Shown one piece after another: positions 33,222 through 42,601 of a stretch of 64,000 nucleotides of DNA. The first letter of the stretch is position 1. Every line of letters starts with the position of its first letter. Source of the DNA: Paenibacillus silvestris (GTDB taxonomy: Bacteria; Bacillota; Bacilli; Paenibacillales; NBRC-103111); assembly GCF_009882985.1 (NCBI RefSeq), contig NZ_WTUZ01000004.1, forward strand, positions 124,661 through 188,660, written 5' to 3'. A program made the translations under genes and the position numbers. Under the pieces are notes generated by a model. That model was given only the letters and a program-made list of their open reading frames with translations. It searched no databases and was not told the DNA's origin.

Positions 33222-34688
33222 ATGAGAATATTGTTGCTTGATTTGGACTCCACCAGACCCGATCATTTGGGGTGCTACGGCTATCAGCGAAATACATCGC
33301 CAAACATCGATAAAATCGCTGAGAAAGGAGTCAGATTTTCGAATTACTATACGTCGGATGCTCCTTGCTTTCCTTCGCGGACAGCGCTCATGACAGGACG
33401 TTTTGGCATCCATAACGGAGTTGTCGGACATGGCGGTACAGCCGCTGATGTTCGTCATGAAGGAGAGGAGCGGCAGTTCCGCAGCCGTTTAACGAGCGAA
33501 TGTTTCCCCGCATTATTTCGTTCCGCCGGCATGAAAACAGCGCTCATCAGTCCTTTCGGCGAAAGACACTCGGCTTGGACATTCTATGCTGGCTTTAACG
33601 AGATTCATAACACCGGCAAGGGTGGCATCGAATCTGCGGAGGAGGTCACTCCGGTCGTTTTGAATTGGATGCAGCAAAATGCGAAGCAGGATGATTGGTT
33701 CCTATATGTGAACTATTGGGATCCTCATACCCCGTACCGCGCACCGGAGGCGTTCGGCAATCCATTTGCGAATGACCCGCTGCCTGAGTGGATAACCGAT
33801 GAGGTGCTGGAGGAACACACAACACGTAAGGTGGGTCCACATAGTGCCCGTGAGATCAGCATGTTTGATAATAAAACGAATCCGAAGTTCCCGCGGCACC
33901 CTGGAGATTTCACGGACCGTGAAGGATTGCGCCGTGTCATTGACGGTTACGACTGCGGTATCCGCCATATGGACGATCATATCGGCATGTTATTCAGTGA
34001 GCTGGAGCGTCAGGGGGTAATGGAAGACCTCGTCGTAATCATTACGGCCGACCATGGCGAAAATATGGGTGAGCTCGGAATCTACGGCGAACACGGAACC
34101 GCGGATCAAGGCACCTGCCGAATTCCGATGATTATCCGTTGGCCGGGCATGAGGAAGAACCATTTGGATGAAGGCCTGCACTATCATCTGGATCTTTTAC
34201 CGACAATAGCCGAGCTGTTGGGCAAGTCACCGGCTCCATCTTGGGACGGCACCAGCTATGCTGCGGCCCTGCAGACAGGTGACACCTGTGGCCGGGATTA
34301 TCTGGTGGTATCGCAGTGTGCGCATGTATGTCAGCGCAGCGTCCGCTTCGGCGATTATTTATATGTGCGGACCTATCATGACGGCTATCATTTGTTCGAT
34401 AAGGAGATGCTCTTCAATCTGAAGGAAGATCCGTATGAGCAGCACAATCTAGCACAGGCGGAGCGGAGTCTATGCAAAGATGCGGTGTATTACCTAAATG
34501 AATGGCATGATGACATGATGAATTCGATGGCGTTTGATACCGATCCTCTATGGACGGTTATGAAGGAAGGGGGACCTTATCACGCTAAGGGTCATCTGCC
34601 GAGCTACGTCAGCTGGTTGGAACAGACGGGGAGAGCGTATGCGATTCCTGAGCTTAAGCGGCGGCATCCGGGGGAGTTCCTAGGCTGA
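33222..34688 (+). CDS. Type I sulfatase
   Basis: 488 residues with no signal peptide, so probably cytoplasmic. N-terminal metal-binding motif LDLDSTRPDHLGCYGY, then the formylglycine site CFPSR with Cys49 (CxPSR type), and further metal ligands in ITADHGENMG. It hydrolyses a sulfate ester, most likely on a sulfated sugar. Activation needs a formylglycine-generating enzyme or anaerobic maturase, and none is seen in the window. AGAAGGAGAG precedes the ATG. Divergent AraC gene upstream; a terminator and array C follow. Phosphodiesterase or phosphonate hydrolase relatives share the fold, but the CxPSR motif supports sulfatase. Confidence 0.88.
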   Translation: MRILLLDLDSTRPDHLGCYGYQRNTSPNIDKIAEKGVRFSNYYTSDAPCFPSRTALMTGRFGIHNGVVGHGGTAADVRHEGEERQFRSRLTSECFPALFRSAGMKTALISPFGERHSAWTFYAGFNEIHNTGKGGIESAEEVTPVVLNWMQQNAKQDDWFLYVNYWDPHTPYRAPEAFGNPFANDPLPEWITDEVLEEHTTRKVGPHSAREISMFDNKTNPKFPRHPGDFTDREGLRRVIDGYDCGIRHMDDHIGMLFSELERQGVMEDLVVIITADHGENMGELGIYGEHGTADQGTCRIPMIIRWPGMRKNHLDEGLHYHLDLLPTIAELLGKSPAPSWDGTSYAAALQTGDTCGRDYLVVSQCAHVCQRSVRFGDYLYVRTYHDGYHLFDKEMLFNLKEDPYEQHNLAQAERSLCKDAVYYLNEWHDDMMNSMAFDTDPLWTVMKEGGPYHAKGHLPSYVSWLEQTGRAYAIPELKRRHPGEFLG

Positions 34689-34700
34689 AGGATCACGAAG

Positions 34701-34743
34701 AGGCTGTCCTTAAGGTCATTGAATAACCGAGGGACAGCCCTTT
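34701..34743 (+). terminator. Terminator after the sulfatase gene, GAGGCTGTC type
   Basis: GGCTGTCC pairs with GGACAGCC, followed by TTTG. The loop contains GGTCATTGAATAACC, near identical to the loop of the hairpin at 27908. The two hairpins and the arrays behind them form a duplicated composite. Confidence 0.75.
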
Positions 34744-34769
34744 GTGCGTTTGGCGGCGCTTCTTTAGAT

Positions 34770-35008
34770 GAACTGGAATTACTACCGCTAATTCGCCCAA
34801 TAATACAGCTCCAGAGGTAAATAGATGGAATTTCTCCTGTTAATGCGGGCGATTGAGCTTGGAAACAAGGATGATGGTGAGAATTAACGGGATTTATTCC
34901 AGTTATTTCATTTAACCGGCAAGCGGCGCTTGAATTAAAGGGATTTTTTCCAGTTATTAGATTTTATTGGCGGAGACTCTTTGAAAATAAAGGGGATTAT
35001 TCCCACTA
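34770..35008. repeat. Phased palindrome array C (five 21-bp units)
   Basis: Units at 34770-34790, 34822-34842, 34885-34905, 34936-34956 and 34988-35008; start-to-start 52, 63, 51 and 52 bp. Same family as arrays A, B and D, with a fifth unit added. The last unit overlaps the stop codon (35006-35008) of the minus-strand binding-protein gene. It fills the junction between two convergent genes. Confidence 0.9.
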
Positions 35009-36445
35009 TTTCGTCTTAGACTGAGACTCCTTCAATGCATCGTCCGCTTGTTTGGCTTGCAGCAATTGCTCTTGCCCTTTATCCTGAATCGTCTTAAGTG
35101 CCTCTTCAGCTGATTTCTTCCCATCAATAACAGCCTGGATTTCTTGTTCGGTAAGCATACTGAATGGCTGGTAGAAGCCGCCTGGAATTTTCTCGTAGCC
35201 TTTATAGATATTATCTGGATTTGGTTTCAGGAGATAAAATGGTTCTAGATTATGGCCGTCCCGCTCTTTCGCGTAAGCGGTTCGGGTCATCAGGCTGTTC
35301 GTAGACTTAGACATGACTCTAGCGAATTCATCACTATTTATATACTTAATAAATTCCCAGGCTGCCCTCGTATTAGGCGATTGGGCATTAATACTGAATA
35401 CATTGGATACAGAAACAGTGGCAGAAAAGTCCGGGTTTTGGGGATCTACAGGAACCGTTACGATATCCCAATTGATAGGCTTTACATCTTTCATACGGTC
35501 TTTAACCTCTTGCAGATTTTGCATCATATAGTTGCCATCAATCGTCATCGCAACTTTGCCCATAGCGAACAAGTTTTGTTTGAGATAGTCCTCGTACATG
35601 TTTGGTGTGTTAGAGTCAGTGTTTTGTTTTTTTGGCACATACAACGCACCGGATTTTACGGAGTCGACAGTAAGCTGAAGTGCCTTCATCCAGGCGTCTG
35701 TCTGGACCGTAACCTTCATCTGATCGGGATTGATGAAATTTAGGCCCATAGTCGTGCCTATACTGCTCATAAACTGATAAGGGATTCCTTCACGCATGTA
35801 AGAGTTAGCGGAAAATCCATAAATACGTTGATCTCCTTGACCATCCGTTGGGAATCGTTTGGCGAGATTCATGACATCTTCCCAGCTCATTTTGTTTTTC
35901 GGAAGCTCTATGCCATACTGCTCGAATAGATCCTTGTTATAGTAAAGAGCCTGACTGTAGAAGTCCGGTGAAAGTCCATACAACTTGCCCTCACCTTTCA
36001 GCCTGATCGTATCCAGTGTAGCTGGGAGGATTTGCTCCACATCGAATTTATCCTGCTTAATGACATCATCCAGGGCATAAAGGCGTCCTTTTTGTACAAA
36101 CTTTTCAAGCTGGTCGGTACCGTTCACAAGGATAACATCCGGCTGCTCTTCATCGATGAGAGTCTCAAGCGCTTCCTGAGGATCTTTATTGGGACCATAA
36201 ATTCCCTGATTGGAGATGACTTCTACATCAATATTCGGATTCTTGGCCATGAAAAGATTGCCGTACTGCTGGTAAAAGGAAATCTTGTCATAATACATCA
36301 CTTTAATCGTTGCCTTCTCATCTTTCCCCAGCTTCTTAAGCGATCCTTCTTCTCTTGATGTACCGCTAGTCTTCGCAGAAAAATTACATCCTGTTAGCGA
36401 GGCGGTTACTACAATTGCAGCGAGTGCGCACATCCAACGTTTCAT
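35006..36445 (-). CDS. Orphan extracellular solute-binding lipoprotein (family 1)
   Basis: 479 residues. Signal peptide with lipobox LTGC (Cys20). The mature protein matches family 1 binding proteins: KVMYYDKISFYQQYGNLFMA near its start and a central SPDFYSQALYYNKDLFEQYG. No permease or ATPase adjoins it, so it may serve another importer or a receptor. A good sigma-A type promoter lies about 50 bp upstream. The Lys/Gln/Ser-rich C terminus ends at the overlap with repeat unit 5 of array C. Confidence 0.85.
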   Translation of the reverse strand: MKRWMCALAAIVVTASLTGCNFSAKTSGTSREEGSLKKLGKDEKATIKVMYYDKISFYQQYGNLFMAKNPNIDVEVISNQGIYGPNKDPQEALETLIDEEQPDVILVNGTDQLEKFVQKGRLYALDDVIKQDKFDVEQILPATLDTIRLKGEGKLYGLSPDFYSQALYYNKDLFEQYGIELPKNKMSWEDVMNLAKRFPTDGQGDQRIYGFSANSYMREGIPYQFMSSIGTTMGLNFINPDQMKVTVQTDAWMKALQLTVDSVKSGALYVPKKQNTDSNTPNMYEDYLKQNLFAMGKVAMTIDGNYMMQNLQEVKDRMKDVKPINWDIVTVPVDPQNPDFSATVSVSNVFSINAQSPNTRAAWEFIKYINSDEFARVMSKSTNSLMTRTAYAKERDGHNLEPFYLLKPNPDNIYKGYEKIPGGFYQPFSMLTEQEIQAVIDGKKSAEEALKTIQDKGQEQLLQAKQADDALKESQSKTK

Positions 36446-36495
36446 TCGATTCCCTCCACTTTGTTTCTACCAAATATTGTTATAAATCTCTCACT

Positions 36496-36524
36496 ATCAT
36501 ACACATATAGGTATTAAAATACAA
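36496..36524 (-). promoter_or_regulatory. Sigma-A type promoter of the orphan binding-protein gene
   Basis: On the minus strand: -35 TTGTAT, 17-bp spacer, -10 TATGAT. It lies about 50 bp upstream of the ATG at 36445 and points at that gene. Confidence 0.6.
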
Positions 36525-36579
36525 ATAATGACAAATTTAGTAGAGTTGAAGAGTTGTTTGTGGTAAAACCTTGGAACAC

Positions 36580-36619
36580 AAAAAAGCCACAGCATTCATT
36601 AGAATGCCATGGCTTTTTT
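36580..36619. terminator. Bidirectional-looking terminator of the stalk-domain gene
   Basis: AAAAAAGCCACAGCATTC pairs with GAATGCCATGGCTTTTTT around ATTA, with two mismatches. T-runs exist on both strands. It lies just past the stop of the minus-strand stalk-domain protein. Confidence 0.88.
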
Positions 36620-36627
36620 ATAATTAG

Positions 36628-37707
36628 TTATCTTCTAGCGTTGAAACCAACGAAAGCTTTCGTGTTGAAATCGAACACAGCTGTCAACGGTCCAAGAAGC
36701 TGGTCTTGATCTGTGTTGTAAGTAACTGTCACGAAGTTACCGTTCGCAGCTTGAACGTCTGCAAGCAATTTCTTCTGCTCGTCTGTGGAAGCGAGCACGC
36801 CAGCTTCTTTAGAAGAAACGATTTGAACAGCTGCTTCGTCTTGTTTCGTTGTAATATGGGACACTTGCTCTTTTACTTGCGCCCATGCCAGGTTGCGGTA
36901 CTCCTGAGCTGCCTCTGGGGACATTTTCGGAGTGCCTGTTATCGGTGATTGAGCCTGAACAACAAGCAAGTATACGGGGCTTTGAGGAGGAAGGCTTTTC
37001 GTCTCCATTGGTCCGTAGTAAGCTTTGACTTTCGTGCCGGCCTTCAGATCTTCCCATGTCAGGGATTCTCCTTGGGACGTCATGACGCGAGTTTCTTTCC
37101 CTGCGTTCAGTACCAAGCCATCTAATTGAACTTGCCAGCCGTCATCTGTATGTTTCACTTCTTTGATTGTATCTTCTTTGACCAAACGGTCTGCGTATAC
37201 GTTAATGTTTACTGCTTGTGCTTGACCTGGGTAGCTCATGGCCATAGCGGGTCCGAATTCAGCATCGATTTGAGTACCGGCTTTCAGATCAGCTACAGTT
37301 AACGTTTTACCGTCTAAGCCCTTAATAGCAGTGGTTTTGTCAACATTTAAAATGACCCATGTGCTTCCGAGTAGTTCGATGCGAGCACTACCGTCTTCTT
37401 TAGCTTGCACGCTTACAACTACACCAGATGCACGAATCAGGTCAGCGGCTTCATCAAGCTCGATTTCTTTGTTAGCTTCATCATATTTTACCGTATATCC
37501 AAGCTGAGTTGCAGCATCGCGCACGGGGAGATAGGCTTTTCCATCAATGTAAACAGGCGTAAGCGCGCTGTCTTGTCCGTTAACAACAATTTTTACATCC
37601 TTCTGCAAGTAACCTGTTACCTTTTCTACCAAATCTTCCGCTCCGACAGCGGCCGTTGTGCCAAGGATTCCAGCCAAAGTTAATAGTACTGTTAATTTCT
37701 TTTTCAT
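36628..37707 (-). CDS. Secreted protein with copper amine oxidase N-terminal-like (stalk) domain
   Basis: 359 residues. A cleavable signal peptide (about 1-23, ending TAAVGAED) predicts secretion. Residues about 35-90 match the small stalk domain first named from copper amine oxidase: VNGQDSALTPVYIDGKAYLPVR followed by LGYTVKYDEANKEIEL. No catalytic amine oxidase domain is present. The rest is beta-rich repeats of unknown role. Such proteins are abundant in Paenibacillus and are thought to sit at the cell wall. Single gene with its own terminator. Confidence 0.8.
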   Translation of the reverse strand: MKKKLTVLLTLAGILGTTAAVGAEDLVEKVTGYLQKDVKIVVNGQDSALTPVYIDGKAYLPVRDAATQLGYTVKYDEANKEIELDEAADLIRASGVVVSVQAKEDGSARIELLGSTWVILNVDKTTAIKGLDGKTLTVADLKAGTQIDAEFGPAMAMSYPGQAQAVNINVYADRLVKEDTIKEVKHTDDGWQVQLDGLVLNAGKETRVMTSQGESLTWEDLKAGTKVKAYYGPMETKSLPPQSPVYLLVVQAQSPITGTPKMSPEAAQEYRNLAWAQVKEQVSHITTKQDEAAVQIVSSKEAGVLASTDEQKKLLADVQAANGNFVTVTYNTDQDQLLGPLTAVFDFNTKAFVGFNARR

Positions 37708-37830
37708 ATGATAAAGCTCCTTCCGGTTTTTAAAAATCTAGTATTGATTATGTCGACATTTCATCAAACGGAAGTGGGTTCGAAAAGGTTGCAGTTGTCC
37801 GAAAATTTGTTTGTTTAGCCATGCACTCGC

Positions 37831-38718
37831 TCACTGGGAAAGTACCCTCTGAGACTTTCTTTTGGAAAGAGTCAAGGATGCTAAAGTAACGCCGCCTACG
37901 ATGATCAGGGAACCAAACATCATCTGCGAAGTAACGAGCTGGCCAAGGACCACATAGCCTACAATCATCGCAACGAAGGGTTCTAGGTTCGAGAACATGG
38001 CTGCCTTCGCTGCGCCAACCTTTTGCAATTGACTGTTCCATACGAGGGTAACGATGCCGTGCATCAGAATAGCGGTGATAACTAACAAGATCCATGCCCA
38101 TGCTTCATGACTGATGTTCCAGCCTGTCCCACCAGCGAGTACGACCGGTACCATCGTGCCGAACCCGACCAAGGTCGAATAAAGCGTGGTAATGATAGGG
38201 GGCAGCCTGCGAGCCAGTAGGCGGACTAATACAATGGAGATCGCAAACGTAATCATCGTGATGAAAATCCAAAGGTGGCCCATATGAAATTCAAGCCGTG
38301 TACCATTGAAAACAACCAGAAACACGCCCGAGATTGCCAAGAGTGAGCCAACTAGCATGCTTACCGTTAAAGCTTCTTTTAAAAATATGGCGGCTAAAAG
38401 GGCTGTCGTAATGGGGGTTAACGCGAGAATAAGCGCCGAGGTAGTTGGGTCCGCGGTTTGTAAGCCTTGGTAAAATGACCACTGGTTAATAAACACGCCA
38501 ATGATGCCAAGCAGAATAAGCAGCTTCCACTCCTGTTTGTTAATGGGAATGAAGCGGTGCCGAATCCATGTATAGACAAGTAGAAACAAGGAGATGAACA
38601 ACAAGCGAGCCATGGCAATAAATAAGGGGGAGAACTCTTTGACCAGCATGTTTCCAAAAACGAAATTGCTCCCCCAAACGGTAACGCAAAAGATTAACAA
38701 CAGATAGGAACGGAGCAT
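37831..38718 (-). CDS. EamA/DMT family transporter
   Basis: 295 residues with about ten hydrophobic segments in two similar halves, the drug/metabolite transporter layout. The first half ends in ALILALTPITTALLAAIFLKE and the second in AAMFSNLEPFVAMIVGYVVLGQ, the EamA repeat signature. Last gene of a tight minus-strand run; it starts 15 bp after the SSS symporter. It may export a product of the pathway or a metabolite analogue. Substrate unknown. Confidence 0.85.
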   Translation of the reverse strand: MLRSYLLLIFCVTVWGSNFVFGNMLVKEFSPLFIAMARLLFISLFLLVYTWIRHRFIPINKQEWKLLILLGIIGVFINQWSFYQGLQTADPTTSALILALTPITTALLAAIFLKEALTVSMLVGSLLAISGVFLVVFNGTRLEFHMGHLWIFITMITFAISIVLVRLLARRLPPIITTLYSTLVGFGTMVPVVLAGGTGWNISHEAWAWILLVITAILMHGIVTLVWNSQLQKVGAAKAAMFSNLEPFVAMIVGYVVLGQLVTSQMMFGSLIIVGGVTLASLTLSKRKSQRVLSQ

Positions 38719-38733
38719 GTAAGTGAATTCCTC

Positions 38734-40047
38734 TCAATGATTTACCAGGTGTTTCTTCATAAATTTGCCGCACCAATACACAATCACGAGCAGGCTAGAC
38801 ACCATCATACTAACCCAGACGGCATCTAAGTTTCCTAATGTGTATCGACTTGAATAGCCCGCGACCAGTCCAATTAATGCGCAGAGAGGAATGAAATTGT
38901 CCACCTTGCCTTTGCTGAAAACAATGAACAGAAGAGGGACAATGAGTGCCGCGTAGATAATACCAAAGAAAAAGAGTAAATCCAGAAGTGTGGGTGTGAA
39001 GAAATAGGTAAGCGCAAATGACAGAACGCCGATCACCACAGCTAGCATGTATCCCATGCGTATCTTCTGTTTCTCACTGGCACCAGGCTTCAAAAGCGGA
39101 TACACATTGCCCGCAATGAGACTGATCATCGAGTGCAGTCCTGCTCCAAAAGCGGAGGTAACAGCACCGAATGAACAGAGACCGAACAAAACCAAGAGGA
39201 AGATCGTATCAATCTTACGGATAAGATCAAACAAGAGCGAATAAATGTTATTGAAACTGCCTGTAAATATGACGACCATAATTAGCGAAGAAAAAGCGAG
39301 CGGAACGGTTGCCCAGATGAGCCCGGAAAGCAGGAAGGTGGGCACGATTTTTTTGCCTTCGATCATGTACAGACGCTGCCAAGTGGCTTGGTCAACGAAA
39401 ATTTGCCCGAAGCCAATCAATAGGCCTGTGCACATAAAAAACAAACCTTCATGATTGTTCAGCACAAGCAAATAAGGATGGTACAGCCGAATTCCTTGAT
39501 AGACGTTTTCAACCCCTTTGGCAAGGAAGAAATAAAGAGGGATGAGGATAGCAGCGGCAAACATCAGGATGACTTGAACGAAAGCTAAGCGTTGAATAAG
39601 GACCATTCCACCAAAGCCGACATAGATGACGCAAAGCAGGAAGAAACACAGCATTCCGATCGAAATCGGGACACTGAACAGAATGTTGGCCAGCACGCCA
39701 GCAGCCATGCCCTGCATAAATAAGCCTTCAATGCTGGTGATAAGCAGGATAGCAATCATCATCCAATAGCCGAGGCCGTGCAGCTTAAATTGAAAGAAAT
39801 CCCCAATGGTGAGGCCATCGCCGTACTCTCTGCGCACCCTTTTCCCAAGCCAGCCAAACGCCATGAGCGCGATAGCTCCCATGAGCGCATAACCAATTCC
39901 ACCAAAGATGCCATATTTGACGAGCGCTTCAGGAGAAGCAAAGATGGTAATTCCAGTGACCCATCTGGCTAAGATTGCTATGACTCCGAGGCCAATGCCA
40001 ATCTTGGCTGCTCCCTGTGCATATTCACGAAATGATTGGTAAAGCAA
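38734..40047 (-). CDS. Sodium:solute symporter (SSS/SLC5) family protein
   Basis: 437 residues from TTG at 40047. AAGGAGA ends seven bases before it, inside the end of the response regulator gene; a longer frame reaching 40167 overlaps that gene and lacks membrane character. About 12-13 membrane segments. GLTIGDFFQFKL and the later SFGAVTSAFGAGLHSMISLIAG match SSS symporters. Immediately behind a histidine kinase and response regulator, so it is probably either their target or their co-sensor. Substrate not predictable. Confidence 0.8.
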   Translation of the reverse strand: MLYQSFREYAQGAAKIGIGLGVIAILARWVTGITIFASPEALVKYGIFGGIGYALMGAIALMAFGWLGKRVRREYGDGLTIGDFFQFKLHGLGYWMMIAILLITSIEGLFMQGMAAGVLANILFSVPISIGMLCFFLLCVIYVGFGGMVLIQRLAFVQVILMFAAAILIPLYFFLAKGVENVYQGIRLYHPYLLVLNNHEGLFFMCTGLLIGFGQIFVDQATWQRLYMIEGKKIVPTFLLSGLIWATVPLAFSSLIMVVIFTGSFNNIYSLLFDLIRKIDTIFLLVLFGLCSFGAVTSAFGAGLHSMISLIAGNVYPLLKPGASEKQKIRMGYMLAVVIGVLSFALTYFFTPTLLDLLFFFGIIYAALIVPLLFIVFSKGKVDNFIPLCALIGLVAGYSSRYTLGNLDAVWVSMMVSSLLVIVYWCGKFMKKHLVNH

Positions 40048-40049
40048 GA

Positions 40050-40748
40050 TTATTTCTCCTTCTCGCGAAATTCTTTCGGTGTTTGGTTGGTGCTTTTGCG
40101 GAAAATGGTACAGAAGTAATGTTGGCTGTTGAAGCCGCTTTTCTCTGATACGGTAGAAATGCTCCAATCAGGATGGGCAATGAGATACTTTTTGGAAATC
40201 TGTATACGGTACTGCATCAAGTATTCGGAGAATGACACCCCAACCTCATCATGAAAGCGTCGACTTAAATAGGTTGGGTTAATGTGAACCTCTGCGGCAA
40301 GGTCAGCAAGCGCGAGCTTGTCTGCATATTTTTCATGGATGATGGTAAGCGCGTCATGAATCACATGGGAGTACTTGGATTGCGGCATTTTATTGCGGTA
40401 TTTGCTCAGAATATCCACTAATTCGCTTTGAATGACGGGTTTCGTCATGTAATCTACCACACCAAGTCGGATGGACTGTTTGGCATAATGGAAGTTTTGG
40501 TAGGCGGTGACGATAATGAGTTCCATATCCTGATTATGCTGACGCAGTTCTTCGCCAAGCTCCAGCCCTGATTTGCCTGGTAAATTGATATCAAGAAAAG
40601 CCAGATGAATTTTCACCTTTTGGCTAACGGCGGCAGCCTGGCAGCTATCGGATGCTTTGTACAAGTTCCAAAAAGGGAAAAGCGGATGAATCAGATACTC
40701 AAGCTGTTCCAGCTCAAGAGGCTCGTCATCCACGAGTAATACATTCAT
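40050..40748 (-). CDS. Response regulator with AraC-type DNA-binding domain
   Basis: 232 residues. Receiver domain about 1-120 with acidic pocket VDDEP, phosphoacceptor Asp53 (AFLDINLPG) and conserved Lys in YMTKPV. The C-terminal AraC domain spans about 135-230 (YLSRRFHDEVGVSFSEYL, then STNQTPKEFREK). It overlaps the kinase gene as TAATG, and its stop lies three bases before the symporter start. AraC-type regulators often bind direct repeats spaced two helical turns apart, which matches the GTAAAGAT pairs at 45598 and 50849. Confidence 0.9.
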   Translation of the reverse strand: MNVLLVDDEPLELEQLEYLIHPLFPFWNLYKASDSCQAAAVSQKVKIHLAFLDINLPGKSGLELGEELRQHNQDMELIIVTAYQNFHYAKQSIRLGVVDYMTKPVIQSELVDILSKYRNKMPQSKYSHVIHDALTIIHEKYADKLALADLAAEVHINPTYLSRRFHDEVGVSFSEYLMQYRIQISKKYLIAHPDWSISTVSEKSGFNSQHYFCTIFRKSTNQTPKEFREKEK

Positions 40749-41542
40749 TAGGGCACCTCTTTTAAGTTAGGTTCTAGGATGAAAGGCCATTTGACTTGCA
40801 CCTTCGTGCCTGTCTCTGGGATCGACTGGATCTGCAAGCTAGCTTGATCGTTGAAGTAGAGGTGCAGACGTCGCCGAATGTTGTCCAGGCCATGTCCGCT
40901 CTTCTCCTCGATAGGGGCTTCCACTTGTTCCATTGTGCCATTATCGAAGACGGTGAGGGTCGCCATCTCATGTTCGAGGAAGAAACGGATGTCCAGATTA
41001 ACGGGTCCAACCTTTCGTTCCAACCCGTGCTTAAACGCATTCTCAACGATGGTTTGCAGAACAAAAGGCGGGATATAAGCCCCATGGATGTTTTCATCAC
41101 ACGTTAGTGCGACCGTAAGGCGAGTACCGAAACGCAGCTTTTGAATCTCAATGTAGTACTCTGTGTAACGAATCTCCTCCCGAAGAGGAATCACGGGTTC
41201 CGTAGTTTTATATTTGAACTTAAGGAATTGGGAGAAAACCTCTAGGGCTCTGACCAACTCTTCCGTACGTTCCAATCGCGCCAGGGTTAGAATCACATTC
41301 AACGAATTGAATAAAAAATGGGGCTGAATTTGCTGATTTAATTGGTTATAGAGCGATTGCTGGAGCTCTTTCTCCAGTTCAATCTTCTTCGTTTTGTTTT
41401 CCAGGAGATCAATGCGTTTCTCAAAGACGAACAAAAATAATAAAGTAATAGCTCCAATAATTGGAGCTAGAATAAACAATAAAATGAGTAAAGTAAAACC
41501 CTCAAAGCTAAGCATGAGATCCCTTCTGCCTACGGTTTTCAT
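40748..41542 (-). CDS. Small LytS/YesM-type sensor histidine kinase
   Basis: 264 residues, less than half the size of a typical YesM kinase. One hydrophobic stretch (about 15-40), a coiled-coil-like linker (40-70), then the His box with His75 in QPHFLFNSLN and a HATPase domain with VENAFKHG (N box), HGLDNIRRRL (G2-like) and GTKVQV. There is no extracellular sensor domain and no HAMP. It therefore probably takes its signal from a partner membrane protein; the SSS symporter encoded two genes on is the obvious candidate. Partner of the response regulator that follows. Confidence 0.9.
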   Translation of the reverse strand: MKTVGRRDLMLSFEGFTLLILLFILAPIIGAITLLFLFVFEKRIDLLENKTKKIELEKELQQSLYNQLNQQIQPHFLFNSLNVILTLARLERTEELVRALEVFSQFLKFKYKTTEPVIPLREEIRYTEYYIEIQKLRFGTRLTVALTCDENIHGAYIPPFVLQTIVENAFKHGLERKVGPVNLDIRFFLEHEMATLTVFDNGTMEQVEAPIEEKSGHGLDNIRRRLHLYFNDQASLQIQSIPETGTKVQVKWPFILEPNLKEVP

Positions 41543-41593
41543 ATATGGTATCTCTACCAGTGTAAATTATTCGTCATTATAAAGCGAATGAAG

Positions 41594-42601
41594 TCAATAA
41601 TTACCTGAAGCAACCAAGTGGCAGGCGACTTGATGACCTTCACTGGTGTAGCGCAGCGCCGGCTCCTGTGATTTGCACGCTTCGACAACAAACGGGCAGC
41701 GTGTATGAAAGCGACATCCTTGAGGCGGATTAATAGGAGAGGGAACATCGCCGGTCAACAGGATGCGCTCCTTCTTTTCCTTCTGATTAGGGACAGGTAT
41801 GGCAGAAAGGAGTGCTTTGGTATAAGGATGCTGCGGGTTATCGAACAGCGATCTCTTGTCTGCGATTTCTACGATTTTACCCAGATACATAACCATCACG
41901 CGATCAGAGATGTGGCGTACCACGCCTAGATCGTGAGAGATGAAAAGATAAGTCAGCTTATACTGCTTCTGCAGCTTCTTCAGCAGGTTCAGCACCTGTG
42001 CTTGAATCGACACATCCAGTGCGGAAACGGCCTCATCGCAGATGATTAGCTTCGGCTGCACAGCTAGTGCACGTGCGATGCCGATACGTTGGCGTTGACC
42101 ACCGCTGAATTCATGCGGGTAACGATCGATATGATCGGTCCGTAGTCCGACATTATCGAGCAGTTCCTTAATACGCTCTGTCCGTTTGTCCTTCGGAATG
42201 ACCGCTTGAATGGCCAATGCTTCGCCGAGAATTTGGCGGACGGTTTGCCGTGGATTCAGCGATGCAAAAGGATCTTGGAAGATGACCTGCATATCCTTGC
42301 GGAGCTTTCTGAGCTCACGCTTATTCAGGCCGAGGACATCCTGATCCTGGAAATGGATATCGCCTCCGGTTGGTTCATCCAGACGCAAGAGGGCTCGCCC
42401 CGTGGTTGATTTGCCACAGCCTGATTCTCCTACAATGCTGAGCGTTTCTCCCTCATAGATGTTAAAGCTGATGTCGTCTACCGCTTTAACATGATTCACG
42501 GTTCGCCCTAAGATGCCGCCTTTGATCGGAAAGTATTGTTTCAAACGATTGATTTCAACTAAAATATTTTTCTCTATGTCACGTTCCACAGGTATTGTCA
42601 T
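41594..42601 (-). CDS. Dipeptide/oligopeptide-type ABC transporter ATPase, OppF type
   Basis: 335 residues. Walker [13 protein letters not shown] signature LSGGQ-like [16 protein letters not shown], Walker [14 protein letters not shown], and a switch His in FISHDL. The C-terminal oligopeptide transporter extension has Cys residues ([16 protein letters not shown]), as in OppF/DppF. It overlaps the OppD-type gene as ATGA. The histidine kinase gene starts 51 bp downstream on the same strand. Confidence 0.93.
   Translation of the reverse strand: MTIPVERDIEKNILVEINRLKQYFPIKGGILGRTVNHVKAVDDISFNIYEGETLSIVGESGCGKSTTGRALLRLDEPTGGDIHFQDQDVLGLNKRELRKLRKDMQVIFQDPFASLNPRQTVRQILGEALAIQAVIPKDKRTERIKELLDNVGLRTDHIDRYPHEFSGGQRQRIGIARALAVQPKLIICDEAVSALDVSIQAQVLNLLKKLQKQYKLTYLFISHDLGVVRHISDRVMVMYLGKIVEIADKRSLFDNPQHPYTKALLSAIPVPNQKEKKERILLTGDVPSPINPPQGCRFHTRCPFVVEACKSQEPALRYTSEGHQVACHLVASGNY

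Noticed and set aside
36628..37707. Copper amine oxidase enzyme
   Set aside because: Only the small N-terminal stalk-like domain is present; the catalytic domain and its cofactor Tyr region are missing.
38734..40167. Longer N terminus of the SSS symporter reaching 40167
   Set aside because: The extra 40 residues overlap the response regulator and are hydrophilic; TTG 40047 has a proper ribosome site.
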